Source of the DNA: JAUIIK01 sp963709995
GTDB lineage: Bacteria > Chloroflexota > Chloroflexia > Thermomicrobiales > CFX8
Length of the DNA stretch: 64,000 nucleotides
Direction: 5' to 3'
Assembly: GCA_963709995.1 (NCBI GenBank)
Contig: CAVPYN010000019.1
Location: forward strand, 124,001-188,000
The first letter of the stretch is position 1; each line of letters opens with the position of its first letter. Under the pieces are notes generated by a model, which did no database searches, had not been told where the DNA came from, and saw only the letters and a program-made list of their open reading frames with translations. Of this stretch, positions 1 to 8,331 are shown piece after piece. Both the position numbers and the translations under genes were made by a program.

Positions 1-840
1 AGTTCCGCGGGTGTCAGGCCGCTCGTGATCACCTTTGAGCCACACCCGGTTTCGGTCCTGCGCCCCGACAATCCGCTGCAACGTATAGCGTTGCCCACAA
101 CAAAGCTGCGGGAGATCCGTCATTGTGGCATCCAGGACATCGTTGTTGTTCCCTTTGATCTCGAGTTTGCTTCGCTAACACCTGGACAGTTTCTTGATCT
201 TGTGAACGAGCACGTCCATCCTCGTGAAATCATCGTTGGCGAGGGGTTTCGTTTTGGAAAGGACCGGGCGGGCAACGGCGCTTTCATCGAAGAATATGCT
301 CGGGAGCATGGTTTCGCCGCGACTGTGATCGCGCGCATGTCAGACGGCGCTGACGTTGTGAGTAGCTCTCGCATTCGGGCCGCTTTGCACCGCGGTGACA
401 TGGCCGAGACCGAACTCTTGCTTGGCCGGCGGTTCCGGCTCAGCGGAGTTGTCGAACGCGGATTCGCAAGGGGTCGGGAACTTGGATATCCAACCGCGAA
501 TCTGATGGTGGTCGGTGAACTGATTGTTCCGGCGAGCGGGATCTACGCCGCCTACGTTCACGTCAATGGGCGGGATCGAGTAGCACACCCGAGCCTGATC
601 TACATCGGTACGAGTCCAACCTTCGAGCCCCGTGATCGGACGGTTGAAGCGCACCTCCTCGACTTCGATGGTGATCTCTACGCTCGCAATATCGAGGTCG
701 AATTCGTGGCGTTCATTCGTGAGGACGAGAAATTCGAGTCGATCGTAGCTCTCGTCGATCAGATTAGCAGAGATGAAGTCAAGGCGCGAAGGATCCTCCG
801 GGATGCCGCGCCGGAGCCGGACGGGGAAGGCCAGTCGTGA
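1..840 (+). CDS. ribF: Bifunctional riboflavin kinase / FAD synthetase, 5'-truncated by window edge
   Basis: Converts riboflavin to FMN and FMN to FAD in the cytoplasm. The frame is open from base 1, so the true start lies before the window. The visible ~279 residues contain the rest of the N-terminal nucleotidyltransferase (FAD synthetase) domain, with TFEPHP near the cut end and an SSSRIR element near residue 120. The C-terminal flavokinase domain follows, with the GYPTANL motif. The stop TGA overlaps the GTG start of tyrS by four bases, so the two genes are probably translationally coupled. The family assignment is secure; only the N-terminus is missing. Confidence 0.92.
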   Translation, partial: SSAGVRPLVITFEPHPVSVLRPDNPLQRIALPTTKLREIRHCGIQDIVVVPFDLEFASLTPGQFLDLVNEHVHPREIIVGEGFRFGKDRAGNGAFIEEYAREHGFAATVIARMSDGADVVSSSRIRAALHRGDMAETELLLGRRFRLSGVVERGFARGRELGYPTANLMVVGELIVPASGIYAAYVHVNGRDRVAHPSLIYIGTSPTFEPRDRTVEAHLLDFDGDLYARNIEVEFVAFIREDEKFESIVALVDQISRDEVKARRILRDAAPEPDGEGQS

Positions 841-2072
841 GTGAAGGATCGGGCGTGACGGAGATCGTCACCGACAAACTGAGAATCGAGCATCTGCTGA
901 ACTCTGGCACGGTGACGGTTGAAGTTCGTGAGAGCATGGTTCGAAAGCTGGCCTCCGGACGCCAGCTGCGGGTTAAGATGGGCTTCGATCCAAGCGCGCC
1001 GGATATTCATCTCGGGCATGCCGTAGGCATGCGCAAGCTGCGGGAGTTCCAGGACCTTGGCCACAAGGTTGTCATTATCGTTGGCGACTGGACGGCGCAG
1101 ATCGGCGACCCATCGGGCCGCTCCGCCCAGCGTCGCATGCTGACAGCCGAGGAAGTTGAGGCCAATGCACAGACCTATCTCGATCAGTTCTTTAAGGTTG
1201 TTGATAGCGATCCTGCCAAAGTTGAGGTGGCCTGGCAGTCGACTGGTTCGGAGACTTCGATCTCGCCGACGTTCTCCGCCTGACTAGCAAATTCACCGTC
1301 GCGCAGATGCTTACGCGTGAGGATTTCCGAACGCGGTATGAAAACGAATCACCGATCGGTATCGTTGAGTTCCTCTATCCCCTGCTCCAGGCATACGATT
1401 CAGTCGCGGTGTGTGCCGACGTTGAGATGGGAGGAACCGACCAGACCTTCAACTTGCTGGTGGGGCGGGATATCCAGCGGGAGATGGGACAGGAGCCGCA
1501 GGACATCCTCACCGTTCCGATTCTAGCGGGCACCGATGGCGTTCAGAAGATGTCGAAGAGTCTCGGGAACTATGTTGGCGTAACTGATCCGCCAAACGAC
1601 ATGTATGGCAAGCTTATGTCAATTCCTGATACGGTCCTGGATGAATACCTGACCCTGGCCGCAGAGATTCCAGATAGCGAACTGATACAGCTTCGTACGG
1701 GTCTTCAGGATGGCAGCGCTCATCCCAGAGAGGTCAAAGACCGAAATGGCGGCGAGCGTCGTCGAGCGATACCACGGCGCCGCAGCAGCCGACGGAGCAC
1801 GGCAGGAGTTCGAACGAGTCTTTCGCCAGCGCGAGGCGCCCGCGGATATGCCGGACGTTTCCGTTGCCTACCCGTTGACGATTGTGGACATGCTGCGCGC
1901 GGCGGGTTTTGCCGCAAGCAACAACGAAGCTCGCCGTCTGGTGCAACAAGGTGGGGTTCGAATCGACGGGGAAAAAGTGGACGATCTCGAATCCGAGATG
2001 ACGTTTGGCAGCCCGGTCGTTCTTCAGGCAGGAAGGCGGCGGTTCGCTCGTCTCGTTCCGTCGACTCCGTAA
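837..2072 (+). CDS. tyrS: Tyrosyl-tRNA synthetase, reading frame broken by two single-base indels
   Basis: Charges tRNA-Tyr with tyrosine (class Ic synthetase). The span would encode about 411 residues, normal for bacterial TyrS. The HIGH-type motif appears as HLGH near residue 60 and the KMSKS loop as KMSKS near residue 237. A C-terminal S4-like RNA-binding segment ends the protein. The frame is lost near 1242, where one base appears missing in the ACTGG before a conserved WFGDFDLADV stretch. It is regained in the original phase near 1738, where one A seems extra in a CAAAGAC run. All three pieces match TyrS in order, so this is one gene with probable sequence errors. Start GTG at 837 overlaps the ribF stop. 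A matching tRNA-Tyr lies at 45.1 kb. Confidence 0.9.
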
Positions 2073-2133
2073 GCTTGGATCACTTCTGGTGGCCATGCCG
2101 GGCCGATTGGCGGCGCCGGAGTGCGACCGGGCT

Positions 2134-2163
2134 TTGACATGCCATTGCGCCGGACCATATACT
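2134..2163 (+). promoter_or_regulatory. Sigma-70-type promoter for tRNA-Pro/tRNA-Gly
   Basis: TTGACA at 2134-2139 and TATACT at 2158-2163 are separated by 18 bases. Transcription would start near 2170, about 8 bases before tRNA-Pro. Both boxes are at or near consensus, and the position just upstream of a tRNA pair supports the call. Confidence 0.75.
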
Positions 2164-2177
2164 TGAGTGCTGACTTA

Positions 2178-2254
2178 CGGGGTGTGGCGCAGCCTGGCAG
2201 CGCGCGGCGTTTGGGACGCTGAGGTCGGAGGTTCAAATCCTCTCACCCCGACCA
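2178..2254 (+). tRNA. tRNA-Pro(TGG)
   Basis: A complete cloverleaf is visible. The seven-base acceptor CGGGGTG pairs with CACCCCG, the anticodon loop TTTGGGA gives anticodon TGG, and the T-loop is GTTCAAATC. The 3' CCA is encoded at 2252-2254. It is followed after about 50 bases by tRNA-Gly, and both are probably made from the promoter at 2134-2163. Confidence 0.95.
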
Positions 2255-2305
2255 TGCGGTCGCGAAACTGGCAAGTTGTCGCGGACCGCTAGAACGTAGC
2301 TCCAT

Positions 2306-2378
2306 GCGGGGGTAACTCAGTTGGTAGAGTACCTGCCTTCCAAGCAGGCTGTCGCGGGTTCGAGTCCCGTCCCCCGCT
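2306..2378 (+). tRNA. tRNA-Gly(TCC)
   Basis: The acceptor GCGGGGG pairs with CCCCCGC, the anticodon stem CCTGC/GCAGG carries loop CTTCCAA with anticodon TCC, and the T-arm is GGGTTCGAGTCCC. Discriminator is T. The sequence after it is CCC, not CCA, so CCA must be added post-transcriptionally. A hairpin terminator follows directly. Confidence 0.95.
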
Positions 2379-2385
2379 CCCCCAA

Positions 2386-2423
2386 AGCCCGTCTTCTACC
2401 CGTCTTCTATATGAAGGCGGGCT
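2386..2423 (+). terminator. Hairpin terminator after tRNA-Gly
   Basis: AGCCCG and CTTC on the left arm pair with GAAG and CGGGCT on the right arm across a T/G mismatch. ATCTTTGTG follows. It ends the two-tRNA unit. Confidence 0.65.
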
Positions 2424-2597
2424 ATCTTTGTGCTCTTCGAACCCCTTGGTTATGACAAAAGACTATCGCCAAAGCGCATATCCAGACTGCATTCAGCTGA
2501 CCAGCCCTTCGGAGCCTCGTTTCAAGCATTGACAGATCGCTGTACCACACGCTATACGCACTGGTTGACAATTTTCACTAATAGAGAGGGGCCAACG

Positions 2598-2927
2598 ATG
2601 GCGCTTTATATGATCCAGGCTTCCTACACGCCCGAAGCTTGGGCGGCACAGATCCGGAATCCGGGGAATCGATTTGAGCAGCTCCGGGAGGTGTTCGAGG
2701 CTGCTGGCGGAACACTTCACCATATGTGGTACGCCTTCGGCGATTCCGATGTGGTGTTGATTGCAGAGGGGGAAGGCAATATCGATGCCGCCGCGGTCGC
2801 CATCGTGGCGACGGCCGGTGGCGCCGTCAAGTCGCTCCGGACAACCCCGCTCCTGAGCGTCGACGACGGGATTGCGGCGCTTCGCAAAGCGGGCGAGATC
2901 TCCTATCGACCGCCTGCCGCCGGATAA
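2598..2927 (+). CDS. GYD-domain protein
   Basis: A 109-residue cytoplasmic protein of the GYD family (PF08734-like), a small ferredoxin-like fold of unclear function. Visible hallmarks are the N-terminal MALYMIQASYTPE strand and the central segment where the family usually carries the Gly-Tyr-Asp turn, here read as FGDSDVV. The C-terminal half alternates hydrophobic strands. Start ATG 2598 was chosen because it follows a GAGAGGGG ribosome-binding site and gives the family N-terminus, although the frame is open further upstream. It is a single gene ending at a hairpin shared with a convergent small gene. The biochemical role is unknown. Confidence 0.8.
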   Translation: MALYMIQASYTPEAWAAQIRNPGNRFEQLREVFEAAGGTLHHMWYAFGDSDVVLIAEGEGNIDAAAVAIVATAGGAVKSLRTTPLLSVDDGIAALRKAGEISYRPPAAG

Positions 2928-2990
2928 CCAGTGTGCGCGGGTTCATAGTCGGCCAATCCTTGCATTGCGCCTGCTCCCATATCTGACTAA

Positions 2991-3020
2991 AGAGAGCCAG
3001 CGTGCGACCGCTGGCTCTCT
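2991..3020. terminator. Bidirectional terminator between convergent genes
   Basis: Perfect 12-bp inverted repeat AGAGAGCCAGCG / CGCTGGCTCTCT around a 6-base loop, placed between the ends of the GYD gene (+) and the small gene at 3071 (-). No long T-run follows on either side. Confidence 0.6.
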
Positions 3021-3070
3021 GCTGTCGAACTACGCAGCGTGCGACTGCGACCTAGTAGCCGTCCGCCGAT

Positions 3071-3304
3071 CTAGTCCGTCTCGATTTCCTTCCACCTGTG
3101 TCCGGGCGTTGGATCATCTTCCTTGACCCGACGGACATTGTGACGGGCAAAGGCGGGTTCCGAAACGCCATGTGTCTGGAAGAAGACGAGATCCACAGTC
3201 TGTGGATCATGGACTGTGGTGACGATGGCGGGATTACTGTGAACTCCGTCATCCTCAATGTACAGGACAATTTTGCCGACATGTGGAACTGAATTGTTTG
3301 CCAT
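3071..3304 (-). CDS. Small hypothetical protein, 77 aa
   Basis: Not recognised as a named family. The protein begins MANNSVPHVGKIVLYIEDD, has a polar charged tail (KEDDPTPGHRWKE) and no membrane segment or signal peptide. ATG at 3304 was chosen because AAGGGGGAAG lies just upstream; an in-frame ATG eleven codons earlier lacks this. Its NVPHVG-KIVLY type start resembles small proteins of unknown function seen in mobile-element or phage contexts, but no such neighbours are present here. It converges on the GYD gene. Confidence 0.6.
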   Translation of the reverse strand: MANNSVPHVGKIVLYIEDDGVHSNPAIVTTVHDPQTVDLVFFQTHGVSEPAFARHNVRRVKEDDPTPGHRWKEIETD

Positions 3305-3819
3305 TGGCTTCCCCCTTTTCTGAAGTTTGGGTTTCACGCGTCTTCTGATCTAGTTTCCTCGTTCGCTATGGTTGCAGACGATCGATATTTCAACGGCGTT
3401 TGGTTGCCCACTTGACAAGGCGATTCAGGGATATCTTGTCGGTAACCGAGTCACACATGCAACGGAAAACAGACGCTAGGTGTTACAAGGACATATCAAT
3501 TGCCCGGGGCACTGAGCGGTCGATGTGCTTAGCAGCCGCGAACCTGCGAGCACGGCCCACGTGAATTGGCAATCCCTGGGGACACAATTGCTGTGAAGAT
3601 CGGGTAGCGCGCCCCACTCTCCGGCAACAATCGGTCGACTGCCATCTGGATCTAGTGACTGCCCTCCGGAAGAACAGCGGTTACCCAGCGCGCTAGACTT
3701 GATTCTGACAGGTGGCGGCGGTTGTGCCGGACCGGATTCGGAAGATTCCACGGCCAGCATCGCTCTGAAGGCGATAACAAAGCGCACGTTTCGGCGGTCA
3801 TGAAAGGATCAGGCGACCA
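3305..3819. other. Intergenic region, no supported gene
   Basis: About 515 bases upstream of the aldehyde dehydrogenase. A TTGACA at 3412-3417 is the only promoter-like element seen, and no well-spaced -10 follows it. Frames in this stretch have no ribosome-binding sites and low-complexity Pro/Ser/Arg composition. AAAGGA at about 3803 is the likely ribosome-binding site of the next gene. Confidence 0.5.
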
Positions 3820-5370
3820 ATGCGAGGACCATTCAAGAACGAACCAGGGCTGGACTTTTCGCTCGAAGAGAACAGAAAGGCGATGAAGGCCGCGCTTCTG
3901 CAGGTAGAAGCAGAGTTAGGCAAACGTTATCCAATCGTCATCGGTGGTGAACGAATCGACACCGCCGACGTAATCACCTCACGTAACCCGGGCAACCTAT
4001 CCCAGAAAGTCGGCGAGGTCTCCAGGGGCACCACCGAACACGTCGAACGAGCAATCCAGATTGCGGCAAAGACGTTTCAAGATTGGAAAAAGACCTCGGC
4101 GGAAGGGCGCGCAAGCGTCGCGTTCCGGCTCGCGGCACTGCTTCGACGCAATCGGCTGGATCTGGCTGCCTGGATGGTCTATGAACTCGATAAGGCCTGG
4201 GACGAAGCCGACGGCGAGATTGCGGAAGCAATCGATATGATGGAGTGGAACGGTCGACAGGCGCTCGAGATCGCCCGGCCGGTTGACCTCCCGTCCGTCC
4301 CCGATGAGGCGAATTCCTACCACTATCTGCCTATTGGCGTGGGCGCGATTATTCCGCCGTGGAACTTCCCCTGCGCGATCTTTACGAATATGACCATGGC
4401 GCCGGTGATTGCCGGCAATACCGTCGTGGTCAAGCCCGCGAGCAATACGCCAGTGATCGGCTACAAAGTCATGGAATTGATCGAAGAGGCTGGTGTGCCT
4501 CCAGGCGTCGTCAACTTCTTGCCCGGTGGCGGGGCTGAGATAGGGGACGCGCTGGTCGACCACCCACTTACTCGATTTGTCGCCTTTACCGGGTCAAAGA
4601 GTGTCGGCATTCGCATCTACGAACGCGCTGCTAAGGTGCATCCCGGTCAGAAGTTCCTGAAACGCGTGACCGCGGAAATGGGTGGCAAAGATGCGATCAT
4701 CGTTGACAAAGATGCGGACGTAGACGCGGCGATAGAGGGCATTGTGATCTCGGCCTTCGGATTTCAAGGACAGAAGTGCTCCGCTTGCTCGCGAGCGATA
4801 GTCCACAAGGATGTCTACGATCGGGTCGTTGAAGGGGTTGTCAGACTTACCGAAGAAACGGTCACGTTTGGACCGGCAATCGATGGCACATCGACTGTCG
4901 GAGCGGTCGTTGACGAGAGTCAATACGACTCGATTCGCAACTACATCGACATCGGGAAGAGTGAGGGGCGTCTCGCGTACCAGGCGCCGGAGATCGAAGC
5001 GAACGGCTACTTTGTTCCGCCGACGATCTTCGCGGATGTGCCGAGAGATGCGAGGGTAGCCTGTGAGGAGATCTTTGGCCCGGTGCTGGCGATCGTCAAG
5101 GCTGACAGCTTCGACGAGGCGCTCGATATCGTCAACGATTCCGAATATGGGCTGACAGGCTCAGTCTATACCCGGAATAGAGCGCTGCTGGAGCGCTCAC
5201 GCTACGAGTTTGAAGTCGGAAATCTCTATTTCAACCGGAAATGCACCGGCGCACTAATGGGTGTCCATCCGTTCGGCGGCCTGAAACTGAGCGGCACAAA
5301 TACGAAAAGCGGTGGTCCCGACTATCTCAAGAACTTCATGGAAGCAAAGGCGGTAGGCGAACGCCTGTAG
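3820..5370 (+). CDS. pruA: L-glutamate gamma-semialdehyde (1-pyrroline-5-carboxylate) dehydrogenase
   Basis: Oxidises glutamate semialdehyde / pyrroline-5-carboxylate to glutamate with NAD+, the last step of proline and arginine catabolism. The 516 residues match the usual length of the RocA/PruA group. The NAD-binding FTGS lies near residue 255, the general-base Glu in AEMGGKDA near 286 and the catalytic Cys in GQKCSACS near 320. The C-terminal segment LYFNRKCTGALMGVHPFGG is typical of this group rather than of generic aldehyde dehydrogenases. No proline dehydrogenase is adjacent; the neighbour downstream is a MalT-like regulator on the same strand, 124 bases away, which could control it but this is only inferred from position. 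Confidence 0.92.
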   Translation: MRGPFKNEPGLDFSLEENRKAMKAALLQVEAELGKRYPIVIGGERIDTADVITSRNPGNLSQKVGEVSRGTTEHVERAIQIAAKTFQDWKKTSAEGRASVAFRLAALLRRNRLDLAAWMVYELDKAWDEADGEIAEAIDMMEWNGRQALEIARPVDLPSVPDEANSYHYLPIGVGAIIPPWNFPCAIFTNMTMAPVIAGNTVVVKPASNTPVIGYKVMELIEEAGVPPGVVNFLPGGGAEIGDALVDHPLTRFVAFTGSKSVGIRIYERAAKVHPGQKFLKRVTAEMGGKDAIIVDKDADVDAAIEGIVISAFGFQGQKCSACSRAIVHKDVYDRVVEGVVRLTEETVTFGPAIDGTSTVGAVVDESQYDSIRNYIDIGKSEGRLAYQAPEIEANGYFVPPTIFADVPRDARVACEEIFGPVLAIVKADSFDEALDIVNDSEYGLTGSVYTRNRALLERSRYEFEVGNLYFNRKCTGALMGVHPFGGLKLSGTNTKSGGPDYLKNFMEAKAVGERL

Positions 5371-5494
5371 GCCGTGCACGACGCGGGAGTTCAGCAGGCG
5401 TCAATTGCGGTCGGCACGTGACCGGACGCATAATTCGGTTTGCGCCAACCGCTTGGTGGGTGATCTTGCCTCCGACTAACTAGGATCGCGAGCT

Positions 5495-8209
5495 ATGTCC
5501 TCATCCGGGTCCCTCGAACTTCCTACTCGAGCCCTGCTTTCAACGAAGCTGTTCGTTCCGCGTGCCCATCCCCTGATCGTTCACCGTCCGCGGTTGGTCG
5601 CTCGTCTTATTGAGGGGCTCAGCCGGAGGCTCACTGTCATCTCCGCGCCACCAGGTTCCGGAAAGACGACGCTTATCTCGGCCTGGCATGCCTCGGAGCT
5701 GGGGGAAAACGTTCCGCTTGCCTGGCTCACGCTGGATGATGGCGACAACGATCCCCAGCGATTCGCAACCTACGTTGTCGCTGCTCTCGCAACACTTCAA
5801 CCGGATGAATCCGAGGAGTACGAGCGCCTCGTTCGGGCGGCTTCTTCACTCGACATCAACCACACGTTTGTGCTGCTGCTCAACCTGGTTGGCAACATTC
5901 CCGCGCGATTTGTGCTGGTTATCGATGACTACCAGGTCATTGAAAACGCTGAGATCCACGAGAGCATGAACTTTCTCATCTCCAACGCTCCGCAAACGAT
6001 GCGGCTGGTCGTCGTCAGCCGGACAGATCCGCCTCTAGCTCTAGCGCGGTGGCGGGTTCGGAATCAGCTCGGCGAAATCCGGACCCCGGATCTTCGATTC
6101 ACTACGGAGGAGGTGGAGGAGTTCCTCCGCGTTGTTGCGGGGATTGACGCTGAACTGGGCGATGCCGCCTTGCTGGCTGAACGGACAGATGGGTGGGCCG
6201 CTGGACTGCAGCTTGCCTCGCTCGCACTTCAGAGCAATGAGTCGATCGGCGAGCAACTTCGAGAATTTGGAGGCAGCCATCGTTTTGTAGCGGATTATCT
6301 GCTCGAAGAAGTTGTTCGGCGCCAACCACGATATATTCAGGACTTTCTCTTGCGCACGTCCGTGCTCGACCGACTTACCGCGGAGCTCTGCGATCGGGTA
6401 CTCGGTGTTGACGGGAGCGCGGCCCACATCCGCCACATCGAGCGGCACAATCTCTTTCTCGTGCCGCTGGACGCGGATCGCAAGTGGTATCGATACCATG
6501 CATTGTTTCGGGAACTGCTTGCCCGGCAGCTTTCTCAGACGTATCCCGAAGATGTGAAGACGCTCAATCATCGTGCTGCCTCCTGGTTTCGAGCGGCTGG
6601 AATTGGTTCGGAGGCGGTGGAGTATGCGCTGCGCGCTGGCGACTTAGAGTTTGCGGCCGATGTTCTGGATGCGGATGACGCGGCGATTCAGGCGCTGGAC
6701 CAGGGACAACTGGCAACCGTGCTCCGCTGGCTTGAGGCGGTTGGTAACGATGTCCGGTTTCGTCATCCCAAGCTGAACGGCGTCGTCATCTGGTCGTTGA
6801 TATCGAGCGGTCGCATCGAAGAGATTGAACCCTATGTGGATGATGTCGAGCGGTTCGGCGAGACGATCAAGTACGATCCGATTCTTGCGCCAACGATTTT
6901 CGGGGTTGTTGGTGCTGGAAGAACTGCACTCGCGGTCCACAGGCGCGATTTCACCACCGCGATCCAGCTTTCGAACGAAGCTCTCCAACTACTCCCGCCC
7001 GAACTTCCCATTGCACGCGCGAATACGCTCTATGGACGAGGTTTCGCGTTGGGGATTACTGGTGATCTTGGAGGGTCGGTCGAGGCATTCCGCGAGGCTA
7101 CGCAGACGCTCGGGCCGCGTGGCTCAATGCCGTTTCTCATGCTGACGCATACGGCGTATGCGCAGGGACTCTACCATCAGGCCCGGCTCGCCGAATCCGA
7201 GAGGGTGCTTCGTTCGCTGCTCGAAGTCGTGCGCCAGGCGGGACTTGGCGAGTGGTCATATGTCGGCTTCGTGCGCATCTGTCTCGCGCGGGTGCTCCTT
7301 ATGAGGGGGCAGTTGGAGGAGGCGCTCCATGAAGCCGGGCAGGGTATTCAGCTAGCGGCGCGCTGGAATACCGGCACGTTTGAGCTCGAAGGTCACTTTG
7401 TCGTTGCCGCTATCCAGATCGCAATGGGAAATCCGGCGGCCGCTCGGGAACCGCTCGACCAGGCTTCCCGGCTCGTTCCAATGACCGGCGCCAACCCGGT
7501 GCTCGGTCGTCTTGAAGGGCTTCGGCTCTTCGCTGGCGAAACTCCGGTCGCTGATCAAACGATCTGGGCAACCGCGTTGCTGGCTGCTATGCCGCGCAGT
7601 CCGGAGGAGGTATGGCCCTGGCTCCCAGCTGGTTGGTTAGCAGTTAACCTTGCGATCCAAGGCGGTGCGGTCGCCCAGGCACGGCAGGCCAGTGAGTCGA
7701 TGTTGCGATGCGCGATTGACGGCCACTGGCGACTGATGGAGGTCATGGTTCGCATCGCGCTTGCCCGTTGCCTGTGGCAGGAAGACGATCAAGGTGGCGC
7801 GTTGGCGCTGTTGGGCCCGGCGATTGCAGTCGCTGCATCGGAATGCCTGTTGCAGCCATTTCTCGATGGTGGCAATGACGTCGCTACAATGCTCGCTGCT
7901 CTCGAAGTTACCGGAGCGGAAGCCGAGTGGCGGAGCCAGGTGGTTGCTGCTCAGACGCCCGCGCAGCCCCAACGTGACAAGGTCAATTCGGACGGCGTTG
8001 GCGTGGAGCTGGCGGAGCCACTCAGCCCCAGGGAGATTGAAGTGCTGGAACAAATCGGTCTAGGAAAGCCAAACAGTCAGATTGCGCTCGACCTTTTCAT
8101 AGCCGAAGGCACGGTCAAGCGTCATACCCACAACATCTACTCGAAGCTTGGCGTGAGTAACAGAACGAAGGCGGTTGCCAGGGCGAGCGAGCTCGGCATT
8201 CTGCCATAG
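5495..8209 (+). CDS. MalT-like LuxR-family ATP-dependent transcriptional regulator (904 aa)
   Basis: A large STAND-type regulator. Order of parts: a short N-terminus, a P-loop ATPase with Walker A SAPPGSGKTT at residues ~51-60 and a Walker B-like LVIDDY near 148, a winged-helix/TPR-like helical repeat region (~350-800) that in this family senses ligand, and a C-terminal LuxR helix-turn-helix (LSPREIEVLEQIG... SNRTKAVARASELG) over the last ~65 residues. MalT-type proteins bind ATP and an inducer, oligomerise and activate promoters. The inducer here is unknown. A strong hairpin follows at 8281. It resembles the 988-residue regulator at 54.5 kb in architecture. Neighbouring pruA is a possible but unproven target. 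Confidence 0.88.
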   Translation: MSSSGSLELPTRALLSTKLFVPRAHPLIVHRPRLVARLIEGLSRRLTVISAPPGSGKTTLISAWHASELGENVPLAWLTLDDGDNDPQRFATYVVAALATLQPDESEEYERLVRAASSLDINHTFVLLLNLVGNIPARFVLVIDDYQVIENAEIHESMNFLISNAPQTMRLVVVSRTDPPLALARWRVRNQLGEIRTPDLRFTTEEVEEFLRVVAGIDAELGDAALLAERTDGWAAGLQLASLALQSNESIGEQLREFGGSHRFVADYLLEEVVRRQPRYIQDFLLRTSVLDRLTAELCDRVLGVDGSAAHIRHIERHNLFLVPLDADRKWYRYHALFRELLARQLSQTYPEDVKTLNHRAASWFRAAGIGSEAVEYALRAGDLEFAADVLDADDAAIQALDQGQLATVLRWLEAVGNDVRFRHPKLNGVVIWSLISSGRIEEIEPYVDDVERFGETIKYDPILAPTIFGVVGAGRTALAVHRRDFTTAIQLSNEALQLLPPELPIARANTLYGRGFALGITGDLGGSVEAFREATQTLGPRGSMPFLMLTHTAYAQGLYHQARLAESERVLRSLLEVVRQAGLGEWSYVGFVRICLARVLLMRGQLEEALHEAGQGIQLAARWNTGTFELEGHFVVAAIQIAMGNPAAAREPLDQASRLVPMTGANPVLGRLEGLRLFAGETPVADQTIWATALLAAMPRSPEEVWPWLPAGWLAVNLAIQGGAVAQARQASESMLRCAIDGHWRLMEVMVRIALARCLWQEDDQGGALALLGPAIAVAASECLLQPFLDGGNDVATMLAALEVTGAEAEWRSQVVAAQTPAQPQRDKVNSDGVGVELAEPLSPREIEVLEQIGLGKPNSQIALDLFIAEGTVKRHTHNIYSKLGVSNRTKAVARASELGILP

Positions 8210-8280
8210 CCTGGTAAACGCTCATAGCGGCGACAAGAATCACGATATCGTCGTTTGTAGTGGCCGGCGAGACGAGAACG

Positions 8281-8312
8281 GCCCCTGTTCGCATAGCATT
8301 GCGAACAGGGGC
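8281..8312. terminator. Bidirectional terminator between the MalT-like gene and pnp
   Basis: Perfect 12-bp stem GCCCCTGTTCGC / GCGAACAGGGGC with an 8-base loop, between the ends of two convergent genes (8209 + and 8332 -). Confidence 0.7.
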
Positions 8313-8331
8313 GCTGTTATCCCAGACCTGA

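Noticed and set aside
3476..3787. 103-codon minus-strand frame upstream of pruA
   Set aside because: No ribosome-binding site, Pro/Ser/Cys-rich random composition, no recognisable fold.
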